From CAWIJK01 sp963836375 (GTDB taxonomy: Bacteria; Actinomycetota; Acidimicrobiia; Acidimicrobiales; RAAP-2): a stretch of DNA of 64,000 nt. The notes beneath the pieces were generated by a model. The model searched no databases and was not told where the DNA came from. It saw only the letters and a program-made list of their open reading frames with translations. Below, in pieces: positions 34,905-43,188 of this stretch. The stretch covers positions 1 through 64,000 of the forward strand of contig CAWIJK010000001.1 in assembly GCA_963836375.1 (NCBI GenBank). Reading direction: 5' to 3'. Position 1 is the stretch's first letter. Every line of letters begins with the position of its first letter. The translations under genes and the position numbers were made by a program.

Positions 34905-37900
34905 ATGGCCACCTCCCCACTCCTGCCCGGCCGGGTCGACCCGGACTCCTCGAGCTACCTGAGCGCGGTGCGTGAACGGGTGGTCGTCTTCGACGGCGCC
35001 ACCGGGACCAACCTCCAGGTCCAAGACCTCGGGCCCGAGGACTTCGGCGGACCAGAGCTCGAGGGTTGCAACGAGCACCTGGTGTTCTCGAAGCCAGGGG
35101 CCGTCGAGCGGCTGCACCGCTCCTTCCTCGATGTCGGGGTCGACGTCATCGAGACCGACACCTTCGGGGGCCTCCCGGTCACCCTGGCCGAGTACGGCCT
35201 GGGTGACCAGGCCCGCGAGCTCAACCGGACCGGGGCCCGCCTGGCCCGGGGACTGGCCGACGAGTACGCGGCCGACGGACGGCCCCGGTGGGTGGCCGGG
35301 AGCATGGGGCCGGGAACCAAATTCCCGACCCTGGGCCAGATCCCCTACGCCGAGCTACGCGACGGCTACGAGGTCCAAGCGACCGGTCTGCTCGAGGGCG
35401 AGGTCGACCTCCTCATCATCGAGACGGTCTTCGACCTGCTGTCGGCCAAGGCGGCCATCAACGGGGCCCGCCGGGCCATGGCCGCGCTCGGCCGCCAGGT
35501 CCCCCTGCAGGTGCAGGTGACCATCGAGCTGACCGGCCGCATGCTGCCGGGCACCGAGATCGGGGCCGCCCTGGCCGCCATCGACGCCATGGCGGTGGAC
35601 GTGATCGGGCTCAACTGCGCCACCGGGCCCTCCGAGATGGGCGAACCGCTGCGACACCTCTCCGCCCACAGCCGGGTCCCGATCTCGTGCATCCCCAACG
35701 CCGGGCTGCCCTCGGTGGTGGACGGCAAGATGCACTACGACCTCTCCCCAGAACAGCTGGCCGAGCACCTGCACCACTTTGTGACCGAGCTCGGCGTGTC
35801 GGTCGTCGGCGGGTGCTGCGGCACGTCACCTGAACATCTGGCCGCGGTCGTCGAGCGGTGCTCGGGGGCGACGCCGGCTGTCCGCCGGCCGGTGCACGAG
35901 CCCTCGGCCGCCTCGATCTACACCGCGGTGTCCTTCCACCAGGACACGTCCTTTTTGGTCGTGGGCGAGCGGACCAACGCCAACGGCTCCAAGCGCTTCC
36001 GCGAGGCGATGCTCGAGGCTGACTGGGACACCTGCGTCGCCATGGCCCGGGACCAGGTCAAAGAGGGCGCACACCTCATCGACGTGTGTGTCGACTACAC
36101 CGGCGCCGACGGGGTGCTCGACATGACCGAGGTGGCCAGCCGTCTGGCCACCCAGGCCAGCGTGGCCATGATGGTTGACTCGACCGAGGGGCCGGTGGCC
36201 CGGGCCGCCCTCGAGTGGCTGGGTGGCCGCCCGGTGCTGAACTCGGTGAACCTCGAGGAGGGGGACGCCGAGGGTACCCGGCTCGACACGTTCCTCCGGC
36301 TGGCCCGCGAGTTCGGGGCCGCCGTGGTCTGCACCTGTATCGACGAGGAGGGCCAGGCCCGCACGGCCGACTGGAAGTTAAGGGCCGCCCGGGCCATCCA
36401 CGACATCGCCGTCGACCGCTACGGCCTCGAGCCCTCCGACCTCCTCTTCGACCCGCTGGCCCTCCCCCTGTCGACCGGGATGGAGGAGAGCCGAGGCGAC
36501 GGCATCGAGACCATCGAGGGCATCCGGCGCATCAAAGCGGAGCTGCCGGGGGTCTCGACCATCCTCGGGCTCTCCAACGTCTCGTTCGGCCTGAACCCGG
36601 CCGCCCGCCAGGTCCTCAACTCGGTCTTCCTCCACGAGTGCGTGGAGGCCGGCCTGGATGCGGCCATCGTGCACGCCTCCAAGATCCTCCCGCTCTCCCG
36701 GATCGACGAGCGGGCCCGACAGGTCTGCTTGGACCTCGTCTACGACCGCCGGTCCGAAGGCTACGACCCCCTGTCCGAGCTGCTGGCGCTCTTCGAAGGG
36801 GCGACGGCGGCGGCCTCGGCGCCCGAGGAGCACCTGGACTGGCCGGTCGAACGGCGGCTCGAACAGCGGATCGTGGACGGGAACCGAAACGGGCTGGAGG
36901 CCGACCTGGACGAGGCCCTGGGCGCGCACCCGGCCCTGGTCATCGTCAACGACTTCCTGCTGGCCGGCATGAAGACCGTGGGTGAGCTCTTCGCCTCGGG
37001 CGAGATGCAGCTCCCCTTCGTGCTCCAGTCGGCCGAGACCATGAAGGCCGCCGTCGCTTACCTCGAGCCCCACATGGAAAAGGCCGACCAGGGTGGCAAG
37101 GGCAAGGTGGTGCTGGCCACCGTGAAGGGCGACGTCCACGACATCGGGAAGAACCTGGTCGACATCATCTTCACCAACAACGGCTACGAGGTCCTCAACC
37201 TGGGGATCAAGGTCGGTATCGCCGAGATGGTCGCCGCCGTCCAAGAGCACCGGGCTGACGCGCTCGGGATGAGCGGGCTCCTGGTCAAGTCCACCCTGAT
37301 CATGCGCGAGAACCTCGACGAGCTCAACCAGCGCGGCCTCTCGGGCATCCCGGTCCTGCTGGGCGGAGCCGCCCTCACCAGGACCTACGTCGAGCGGGAC
37401 CTGCGCAGCGTCTACGACGGGCGCGTCTTCTACGGGCGTGACGCTTTCGAGGGGCTGCGGACGATGGACCGCCTGGTCGAACTCAAGAAGTCGGGCGAGG
37501 ACGACCCGCAATTCGGACGGGAGATCTCCGAGAAGCGGGTGCCCAAGCGGAGCCGACTGGAACCCGACACCTCCCCCGTCGAGGGCCAACCCGACCGGGC
37601 CCCCGACGTGGTGAGCGACAACCCCCTGTTCCCGCCGCCGTTCGTGGGGACCAGGGTGGCCAAGGGCATACCGATCGACGACATCGCCGAGTACCTCAAC
37701 CTCACCGCGCTCTTCCGCAACCAGTGGGGCTTCAGACCCGAGGACGGCGAGGACGACACGGCGTTCAAGGACCGGGTCCGCGCCGTCCTGCGCGACGAGC
37801 TGGCCCAGGCCAAGCAGGAGGACCTGCTGGTCCCCCAGGTGGCCTACGGGCACTTCGCAGCCAATGCCGAGGGCAACGACCTGGTCGTCTACAAGGACGA

Positions 37901-38408
37901 GTCCCGCAGCGCCGAGTGGATGCGCTTCACCTTCCCCCGTCAGCGCAAGGCGCCGTGGCTGTGCATCGCCGACTTCTTCCGGTCGGTCGGGACCGGCGAG
38001 GACTTCGCATCGTTGATGCTGGTCACGATGGGCGAGCGGATCTCGGCCCGGACGGCCGAGCTCTTCGCGGCCGACGAGTACCAGAAGTACCTCTTCTTGC
38101 ACGGACTCGGCGTCGAGATGGCCGAGGCCCTGGCCGAGTACTGGCACCACAGGATCCGCCAGGAACTGGGTTTCGCCGACGAGGACGGCCCCACCCTGAC
38201 CGGCCTCTTCCGCCAGCAGTACCGGGGCGGCCGCTACAGCTGGGGCTACCCGGCCTGCCCAGACCTCGAAGACAATGCCAAGGTCGTCGAGCTCCTCGGC
38301 GGTGACCGCATCGGGGTGCTGGTGAGCGACGGCTTCCAGCTGCACCCCGAGCAGACCACCGACGCCATCATCTGCCACCACCCGCAGGCCAAGTACTTCG
38401 TGGCATGA
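34905..38408 (+). CDS. metH: Cobalamin-dependent methionine synthase
   Basis: Transfers methyl from methyltetrahydrofolate to homocysteine through methylcobalamin. 1167 residues, full length. The homocysteine domain (1-320) has zinc cysteines in GLNCATG (about 237) and GGCCGTS (about 302). The pterin domain (about 345-620) carries VGERTNANGSKRF. The cap/B12 domain follows, with the cobalt-ligand histidine in GDVHDIGKN (about 742), and the AdoMet reactivation domain has RYSWGYPACPD (about 1108). The ATG at 34905 has a -10 box nine bases upstream. Its stop overlaps the next gene by four bases (ATGA). Confidence 0.97.
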   Translation: MATSPLLPGRVDPDSSSYLSAVRERVVVFDGATGTNLQVQDLGPEDFGGPELEGCNEHLVFSKPGAVERLHRSFLDVGVDVIETDTFGGLPVTLAEYGLGDQARELNRTGARLARGLADEYAADGRPRWVAGSMGPGTKFPTLGQIPYAELRDGYEVQATGLLEGEVDLLIIETVFDLLSAKAAINGARRAMAALGRQVPLQVQVTIELTGRMLPGTEIGAALAAIDAMAVDVIGLNCATGPSEMGEPLRHLSAHSRVPISCIPNAGLPSVVDGKMHYDLSPEQLAEHLHHFVTELGVSVVGGCCGTSPEHLAAVVERCSGATPAVRRPVHEPSAASIYTAVSFHQDTSFLVVGERTNANGSKRFREAMLEADWDTCVAMARDQVKEGAHLIDVCVDYTGADGVLDMTEVASRLATQASVAMMVDSTEGPVARAALEWLGGRPVLNSVNLEEGDAEGTRLDTFLRLAREFGAAVVCTCIDEEGQARTADWKLRAARAIHDIAVDRYGLEPSDLLFDPLALPLSTGMEESRGDGIETIEGIRRIKAELPGVSTILGLSNVSFGLNPAARQVLNSVFLHECVEAGLDAAIVHASKILPLSRIDERARQVCLDLVYDRRSEGYDPLSELLALFEGATAAASAPEEHLDWPVERRLEQRIVDGNRNGLEADLDEALGAHPALVIVNDFLLAGMKTVGELFASGEMQLPFVLQSAETMKAAVAYLEPHMEKADQGGKGKVVLATVKGDVHDIGKNLVDIIFTNNGYEVLNLGIKVGIAEMVAAVQEHRADALGMSGLLVKSTLIMRENLDELNQRGLSGIPVLLGGAALTRTYVERDLRSVYDGRVFYGRDAFEGLRTMDRLVELKKSGEDDPQFGREISEKRVPKRSRLEPDTSPVEGQPDRAPDVVSDNPLFPPPFVGTRVAKGIPIDDIAEYLNLTALFRNQWGFRPEDGEDDTAFKDRVRAVLRDELAQAKQEDLLVPQVAYGHFAANAEGNDLVVYKDESRSAEWMRFTFPRQRKAPWLCIADFFRSVGTGEDFASLMLVTMGERISARTAELFAADEYQKYLFLHGLGVEMAEALAEYWHHRIRQELGFADEDGPTLTGLFRQQYRGGRYSWGYPACPDLEDNAKVVELLGGDRIGVLVSDGFQLHPEQTTDAIICHHPQAKYFVA

Positions 38409-39442
38409 GGGGTCGCCGGCCGCAGGGCCGGACCCCCATGGCCAGCCTCCGCCAGGCGTCGGCCGTCCTGGCGGCAATTGCCGGGGCCCTCGGGGCGACC
38501 CTGCCGGGCACCGTCGCTACGGCCGCCCCTCCACTGTCGTCGTTCGTCGTCTCCAGCGTCCCCGGCTTCAACGTCGCCTCGAGCGGGCCGCTGAGCGCCC
38601 ACCGCTTCGCCAGCTACGACCCCGACCCGGCGGCGGTGACCGCGGCCCTCGGGCGCCTGACGGTGGAAGGCGGATTCGACTCGTACCTGCGGACGTGGGC
38701 CGGACAGGGTTCGGGCACCTCCCTCGGCGACGTGGTGGTCGCCTTCGCCACCCCCGCGCTGGCCAAGACCTTCGTCTCGGCCGCCGAGGCCTCACTGCCC
38801 GCGGGCACCCGGCTCGGCGCGGACTCGGTCCCCGGGGTGCCGGGCGTGAGCGGCGTCAGCTATCCGTCGCCCTACCTGACGCCGGCCACCGAACGGGTGG
38901 TGCTGTTCACCGTGTCGCGCGCCGCGGTCATCATCGGCGCTACCGAACCGGGCGAGACCTCGGCCGAGGTGGCCGGGCCGATGGCGACGCTGGCCCTCGA
39001 ACAGCACCGCCTCCTCGCTGCCTCACCCTTCGGTGCCGCGCCGACCGCCTGGTGGCACGAGCGGACGATCGGGGTGGTCGCCGTCGCGCTCGCCGTCGTC
39101 GTCGTCGTCCTGGCCGTCCTCGTCGTGCGCCGAGGCCGGCGACCCGGGCGCTCACCGCGAACCGGCGGCGGCCGGGTCCCGCCCGGTCTCCCGGTCCCGG
39201 CCGCAGGGGCGGTGGCCGGACCGGCCCCGGCCGGAGCAAGTCCACCGACCGAGGCACAGGCCCGACCGCTTCCGGTGCCCGGCACGCCGCCGGGGTGGTT
39301 ACCGGACCCGGGCGCGGGGGGACAGCGGATCCGCTACTGGGACGGGACGGCCTGGACCGCGCACACCGCGGTGCGGGCCCGAGCAGACCCTGGGTCGTCA
39401 CCGCCAACGGGCAGGCCGGCGCCGGGGCCACCTCATGCCTGA
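38405..39442 (+). CDS. Membrane-anchored protein with C-terminal DUF2510 domain
   Basis: Function unknown. From the ATG overlapping the metH stop it has 345 residues. A signal-like helix (AVLAAIAGALGATLPGTVATAAP) is followed by an external domain of about 170 residues with no recognised family and no cysteine. A second membrane helix (VVAVALAVVVVVLAVLVV) leads to a basic Pro/Ala/Gly-rich stretch and then the DUF2510 motif GWLPDPGAGGQRIRYWDGTAW. A second ATG at 38438 is just before the signal helix and may be the real start. The following gene ends in the same DUF2510 motif, so the pair may work together at the envelope. Confidence 0.75.
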   Translation: MRGRRPQGRTPMASLRQASAVLAAIAGALGATLPGTVATAAPPLSSFVVSSVPGFNVASSGPLSAHRFASYDPDPAAVTAALGRLTVEGGFDSYLRTWAGQGSGTSLGDVVVAFATPALAKTFVSAAEASLPAGTRLGADSVPGVPGVSGVSYPSPYLTPATERVVLFTVSRAAVIIGATEPGETSAEVAGPMATLALEQHRLLAASPFGAAPTAWWHERTIGVVAVALAVVVVVLAVLVVRRGRRPGRSPRTGGGRVPPGLPVPAAGAVAGPAPAGASPPTEAQARPLPVPGTPPGWLPDPGAGGQRIRYWDGTAWTAHTAVRARADPGSSPPTGRPAPGPPHA

Positions 39443-39455
39443 TCGGGCGGCATCG

Positions 39456-39484
39456 TTGACCCCGGACACGCCCCGCAGTACCTT
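39456..39484 (+). promoter_or_regulatory. Full sigma-A-type promoter of second DUF2510 gene
   Basis: TTGACC, a 17-base spacer, then TACCTT, followed by seven bases and the ATG at 39492. This is the only start in the window where I see both a good -35 and a good -10. Its position inside the tail of the upstream gene region shows the second gene is separately transcribed. Confidence 0.65.
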
Positions 39485-39491
39485 GCGTGGC

Positions 39492-39947
39492 ATGGGAACG
39501 ACGCTGAACGCAGTCCTGACCGCCCTGAGCGGAACCGTGCTCATTCTCGAGATCGTCGTCATCGTGGTCGTGATCGGATTGATCATCGCGGTGATCGTTC
39601 TCAACCAGCGGAAGAAGAACCCCGGGACCAAGGCAGCCAAGGAGGCGCCGGCGACCGCGTACTACGCCGACCTCCAGCAGCCTGCGCAACAGCCGCAGCA
39701 GGCTGGCTTCGCCCCGGCCGGCCAGAACGACCCGTTCGCCGGGTTCTCCTCCGGCGCCCCCGCCCCGGGGACCGGCGCCCCGGCCCCCGCCCCGGCCCCG
39801 CCTCCGGCGCCGCCGGCTCCCGCCGCTCCGCCGGCGCCCGCCCCGGGGACCCCGGCCGGCTGGTTGCCCGACCCGAGCGGCGTACCCAACACGCTCCGCT
39901 ACTGGGACGGCTCTGGCTGGACCCAGCACGTCGCCCAGCGCTCCTGA
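39492..39947 (+). CDS. Small membrane protein with C-terminal DUF2510 domain
   Basis: A 151-residue protein of unknown role. One strong N-terminal membrane helix (VLILEIVVIVVVIGLIIAVI, about 16-36) is followed by a basic patch (NQRKKNPGTK), a Gln/Pro/Ala-rich linker with PAPAP repeats (about 65-118), and the DUF2510 motif GWLPDPSGVPNTLRYWDGSG near the end. The DUF2510 end is shared with the upstream protein, but the membrane parts differ. The transcript is predicted leaderless. Confidence 0.8.
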   Translation: MGTTLNAVLTALSGTVLILEIVVIVVVIGLIIAVIVLNQRKKNPGTKAAKEAPATAYYADLQQPAQQPQQAGFAPAGQNDPFAGFSSGAPAPGTGAPAPAPAPPPAPPAPAAPPAPAPGTPAGWLPDPSGVPNTLRYWDGSGWTQHVAQRS

Positions 39948-39954
39948 GCCAACC

Positions 39955-39970
39955 GGGCGACCAGTCGCCC
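39955..39970. terminator. Hairpin between convergent genes
   Basis: A perfect 6-bp stem (GGGCGA/TCGCCC) with a 4-base loop. A second small stem (CGTCC/GGACG, 39976-39990) follows across the lipB/lipA stop. Confidence 0.45.
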
Positions 39971-39980
39971 GCCAACGTCC

Positions 39981-41705
39981 TTAGCGGACGGCGGGGGCCC
40001 GAGCCGAGAGGCGGACCGGCACACCGAGACCCGGGCCATTGCTCGGCGCGACCAGACCCGACGCCGCGGCGGCGTCCCGGGCGTGGTAGCTCGAGCGGGT
40101 GAGCGGCGACGATTCGATGTGGGCCAGACCGAGTGCCCGGCCAGCGCGGCCGATCCGCTCGAACTCGTCGGGCTCCCACCACCGCGACACCGGAAGGTGG
40201 GCACTCGAGGGCCGCAGGTACTGTCCGACGGTGGCGATGGCCACCCCCACCCCCCGGAGATCGGCCAGGGTGGCGACGACCTCGGCCTCGGTCTCGCCCA
40301 GGCCGACCATGAGCCCTGACTTCGCGGTGAGGCCGGCGCCGGCCGCCCGGGCCAGCACGGCCAGACTCCGGGCGTAGCCGGCCGAGGGCCGGACGGCCCG
40401 CTGGAGCCGGGCCACCGTCTCGATGTTGTGGTTGACGATGTCGGGGCGGACACCGAAGATCGCGTCCAGCGCACCCTGGTCCCCCTTGCAGTCCGAGATG
40501 AGAACCTCGACCGTGGTGGACGGACAGCGGCGGCGGATTCTCTCGACCGTCGCCGCGATCGCGCCGGCGCCTCCGTCGGCCAGGTCGTCGCGGGCCACAC
40601 AGGTGACCACGGCATGGGCGAGCCGCATGCGGGCAACGGCCTCGGCGACGCGCGCCGGCTCGGTCGGATCGAGCGGCCGGGGGTGGCGGGTGTCGACCAG
40701 GCAGAACCCGCAGGCACGGGTGCACCGGTCCCCGTTGACCATGAACGTCGCCGTCCCCTCGGCCCAGCACTCGTAGATGTTCGGGCAGCCCGCCTCCTCG
40801 CAGACCGTGACCAGACCGAGGTCGTGGATCGTCCGGCCGAGGCTCCGGTAGTCCTCGCCCATCCGGGCCGGGACCCGGAGCCATGCCGGTTTGCGCTCCC
40901 GCAGGCCGACGGCGTCGTCGGTGGCCACCCCCGCCTGGCGCAACCGCCGGAGCAGGGGCCGCTCCCCGCCGTCGGCGGGGGTGGCGGGCGGTCGGGCGGC
41001 AACCGCCTGGCGGTCCACCCCGTCAGCGCCCCAGCACTCGACCGCGCGGTCCACGACGGCTCCGGTGACGCTCTCGAAGCCCAGCGCCACGCCCTCGGCG
41101 GCCAACGAGGTCACCGGCAGCTCGCGCAGACCGCAGGGCACGATGTGGGCGAACATCGACAGGTCGCAGTCGATGTTGAGGGCCAGGCCGTGGATGGTCC
41201 TCCGGCGCCCGTCGGCGGTCCGCAGGGTGCGCACCCCGACGGCACCCACCTTACGGGGACGCTCGGTGTTCGTGGCCAGCCAGATCCCCGGATAGCCCGC
41301 CAGGCGGCCCACGCCGCCGACGGCGTCGGGGACCCCGAGGTCCCCCAGCGCGTCGATCACCACCTGTTCGAGCCGTTCCACGTGGTCGGGCCCGGCCGCT
41401 GGCTCGTCGGGCACGGTGAGGATCGGGTAGAGCACCAGCTGGCCCGGGCCGTGGTAGGTGACGTCGCCACCACGGTCGGTGCGAACCAGTGCCGCGCCGA
41501 CCGTGGCCGGATCCACCAGCACATGGGCCGGGTCGGCCCGGACGCCCATCGTATAGACGTGCGGATGTTCGAGGGCCAACAGGTAGTCGTCGAAGGCCCG
41601 GGCGGCCAGCGCCCGTTGCAGGCTCGTCGCCTCGTCGTAGCGGACGAGGCCCAGACGCCGGACCCGGAGCACGTCGCGGCCCCTAGAGCTCGGAGGCCCA
41701 GTCAC
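39981..41705 (-). CDS. lipB-lipA: Bifunctional octanoyltransferase-lipoyl synthase (LipB-LipA fusion)
   Basis: One uninterrupted 574-residue frame encodes both steps of lipoyl cofactor synthesis. The LipB part (about 10-225) has RGGDVTYHGPGQ (78-89), lysine 152 in RKVGAVGV and the catalytic cysteine C191 in VPCGL. It transfers octanoyl from ACP to a carrier lysine. A roughly 45-residue linker leads to LipA, which begins near residue 270 (RKPAWLRVPARMGEDY). LipA holds the auxiliary cluster cysteines C302, C307 and C313, the radical-SAM cysteines C328, C332 and C335 (CTRACGFC) and the terminal RSSYHA motif; it inserts sulfur. The GTG at 41705 lies inside the E2 gene end; a GTG at 41672 is an alternative. 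The E2 lipoyl domain it should modify is next upstream. Confidence 0.92.
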   Translation of the reverse strand: MTGPPSSRGRDVLRVRRLGLVRYDEATSLQRALAARAFDDYLLALEHPHVYTMGVRADPAHVLVDPATVGAALVRTDRGGDVTYHGPGQLVLYPILTVPDEPAAGPDHVERLEQVVIDALGDLGVPDAVGGVGRLAGYPGIWLATNTERPRKVGAVGVRTLRTADGRRRTIHGLALNIDCDLSMFAHIVPCGLRELPVTSLAAEGVALGFESVTGAVVDRAVECWGADGVDRQAVAARPPATPADGGERPLLRRLRQAGVATDDAVGLRERKPAWLRVPARMGEDYRSLGRTIHDLGLVTVCEEAGCPNIYECWAEGTATFMVNGDRCTRACGFCLVDTRHPRPLDPTEPARVAEAVARMRLAHAVVTCVARDDLADGGAGAIAATVERIRRRCPSTTVEVLISDCKGDQGALDAIFGVRPDIVNHNIETVARLQRAVRPSAGYARSLAVLARAAGAGLTAKSGLMVGLGETEAEVVATLADLRGVGVAIATVGQYLRPSSAHLPVSRWWEPDEFERIGRAGRALGLAHIESSPLTRSSYHARDAAAASGLVAPSNGPGLGVPVRLSARAPAVR

Positions 41706-43188
41706 GGCGGCCGAGCAATTCGGCCACCTGCCGCAGATACGACGAGACGTAGGCTCCGTCCACCGCCCGGTGGTCCCAGCTCATGCCGAGCACCCCCGTC
41801 GAGTGGATGGCGATCGACTCGGTGCCGTCGGGCAGTTCGACGACGACCGGACGCCGCTTGATCCCGTCGGTGGCCAGAATGGCTACCTGCGGCTGGTTGA
41901 TGATCGGCACGGTGAAGTAGGTGCCGAAGGGCCCGTCATTGGTGATCGAGAAGGTGCCGCCGCTGATGTCGTCGGCCGTGAGCTGACGGGTCCGGGCCCG
42001 ATCCGCCAGGTCCCGGATCCGTCGGGCCACTCCCCGGAGCGTGACCTCCTCGGCCCGGTGGACGACGGGCACGATGAGCCCCTCGTGCTGGAGGTCGACG
42101 GCGATGCCGAGGTTCACCTGGTGGTGGAGGACCAGGGACTCGTCGACCACCGAGGCGTTGAGATTCGGGTAGTCCCGGAGCGCCTCCACCGCCGCCCGCG
42201 CGATGAAGGGCAGGTAGGTGAGCGCGAAGCCCTCCTCGGCCTTGAAGCGCTCCCCCCACGCACGGCGGATCCGTTCGACGTTCTCGAAGTCCGCCTCGTG
42301 GGCGATGAAGGCGTGCGGCGAGGTGGCCTTGGAGCGGACCATGTGTTCGGCGGTCCGCCTCCGCATGTTCGAGAAGGGCACGACCCGGTCCCCTGTGGCG
42401 ACGTAGCTGGCCACGGCGGACGACGACGGCGCAACCGGCGGGGCCGGTGCCACGACCCGAGCAGCCGGGGACGACGCCACCGGAGGAGCCTGGGTGGCGA
42501 CCGGCGGAGCCTCCGGTGCGCCGGCGGCCTGGGCCGGGACGGCGGCGGGCGGCGCGGCTCCGGCGTGCTGGCGGTCGATCACCCCGAGCACGTCCTCACG
42601 GGTGATCCGTCCACCCACACCGGTGCCGGTCACCTGGCGGGGGTCGATCCGGTTGTCGGCCAGCAGGCGGCGCACGACCGGTGAGAGGAGCCGGGGGTCC
42701 TCCACCTCGGGCCCGGCCAGGGGCTGGACCGAAGGAGCGCTCGTCACCCCAGCGGGGGCGGTGGCGGCCGGCGGCTCGCCCGGACCGGCAGAGGTGAAGC
42801 CCTGGGGCGGTGGCGGGGGCGCCGGCGCCGCCGGGGGCGCCAGGCCGACCGGGGGCGCCACGTCGACCGGGGGCGCGGCGGCGGGAGGGGGCGGCGGCGT
42901 CGGGGACGGAGCCGTCGGGGGCGCCGCCGGGGCCTGCTGGGGGCTGGAGGCGACCGACTCACCGATCACGGCCAGCCGGGCCCCGACCTCGACGGTCTCG
43001 CCCTCGGGGACGAGGATCTCGGAGAGCACCCCACTGGCCGGTGCGGGCACCTCGGAATCGACCTTGTCGGTGGACACCTCGAAGAGCGGCTCGTCCCGGG
43101 ACACCTGGTCCCCGACCGCCTTCATCCATCTCGTGATCGTCCCTTCGGTGACCGTCTCGCCCAGTTGCGGCATGGTGACGTCAGGCAA
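41683..43188 (-). CDS. 2-oxoacid dehydrogenase E2 component (dihydrolipoyl acyltransferase)
   Basis: The core acyltransferase of a pyruvate or 2-oxoglutarate dehydrogenase complex, 501 residues. It has one lipoyl domain (1-78) with lipoyl-lysine 42 in STDKVDSE, and a long Pro/Ala linker (about 84-150). The E3-binding domain begins LLSPVVRRLLADN, a second Pro/Ala linker follows, and the catalytic domain ends with SWDHRAVDGAYVSSYL (active histidine). The TTG start at 43188 gives the normal N-terminus (PDVTMPQLGETVTEG) and overlaps the lpd stop by eight bases; an ATG at 43173 would remove the first strand. Whether it serves AceE-type E1, found 4 kb away, or an oxoglutarate E1 cannot be settled from this window. 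Confidence 0.9.
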   Translation of the reverse strand: MPDVTMPQLGETVTEGTITRWMKAVGDQVSRDEPLFEVSTDKVDSEVPAPASGVLSEILVPEGETVEVGARLAVIGESVASSPQQAPAAPPTAPSPTPPPPPAAAPPVDVAPPVGLAPPAAPAPPPPPQGFTSAGPGEPPAATAPAGVTSAPSVQPLAGPEVEDPRLLSPVVRRLLADNRIDPRQVTGTGVGGRITREDVLGVIDRQHAGAAPPAAVPAQAAGAPEAPPVATQAPPVASSPAARVVAPAPPVAPSSSAVASYVATGDRVVPFSNMRRRTAEHMVRSKATSPHAFIAHEADFENVERIRRAWGERFKAEEGFALTYLPFIARAAVEALRDYPNLNASVVDESLVLHHQVNLGIAVDLQHEGLIVPVVHRAEEVTLRGVARRIRDLADRARTRQLTADDISGGTFSITNDGPFGTYFTVPIINQPQVAILATDGIKRRPVVVELPDGTESIAIHSTGVLGMSWDHRAVDGAYVSSYLRQVAELLGRRDWASEL

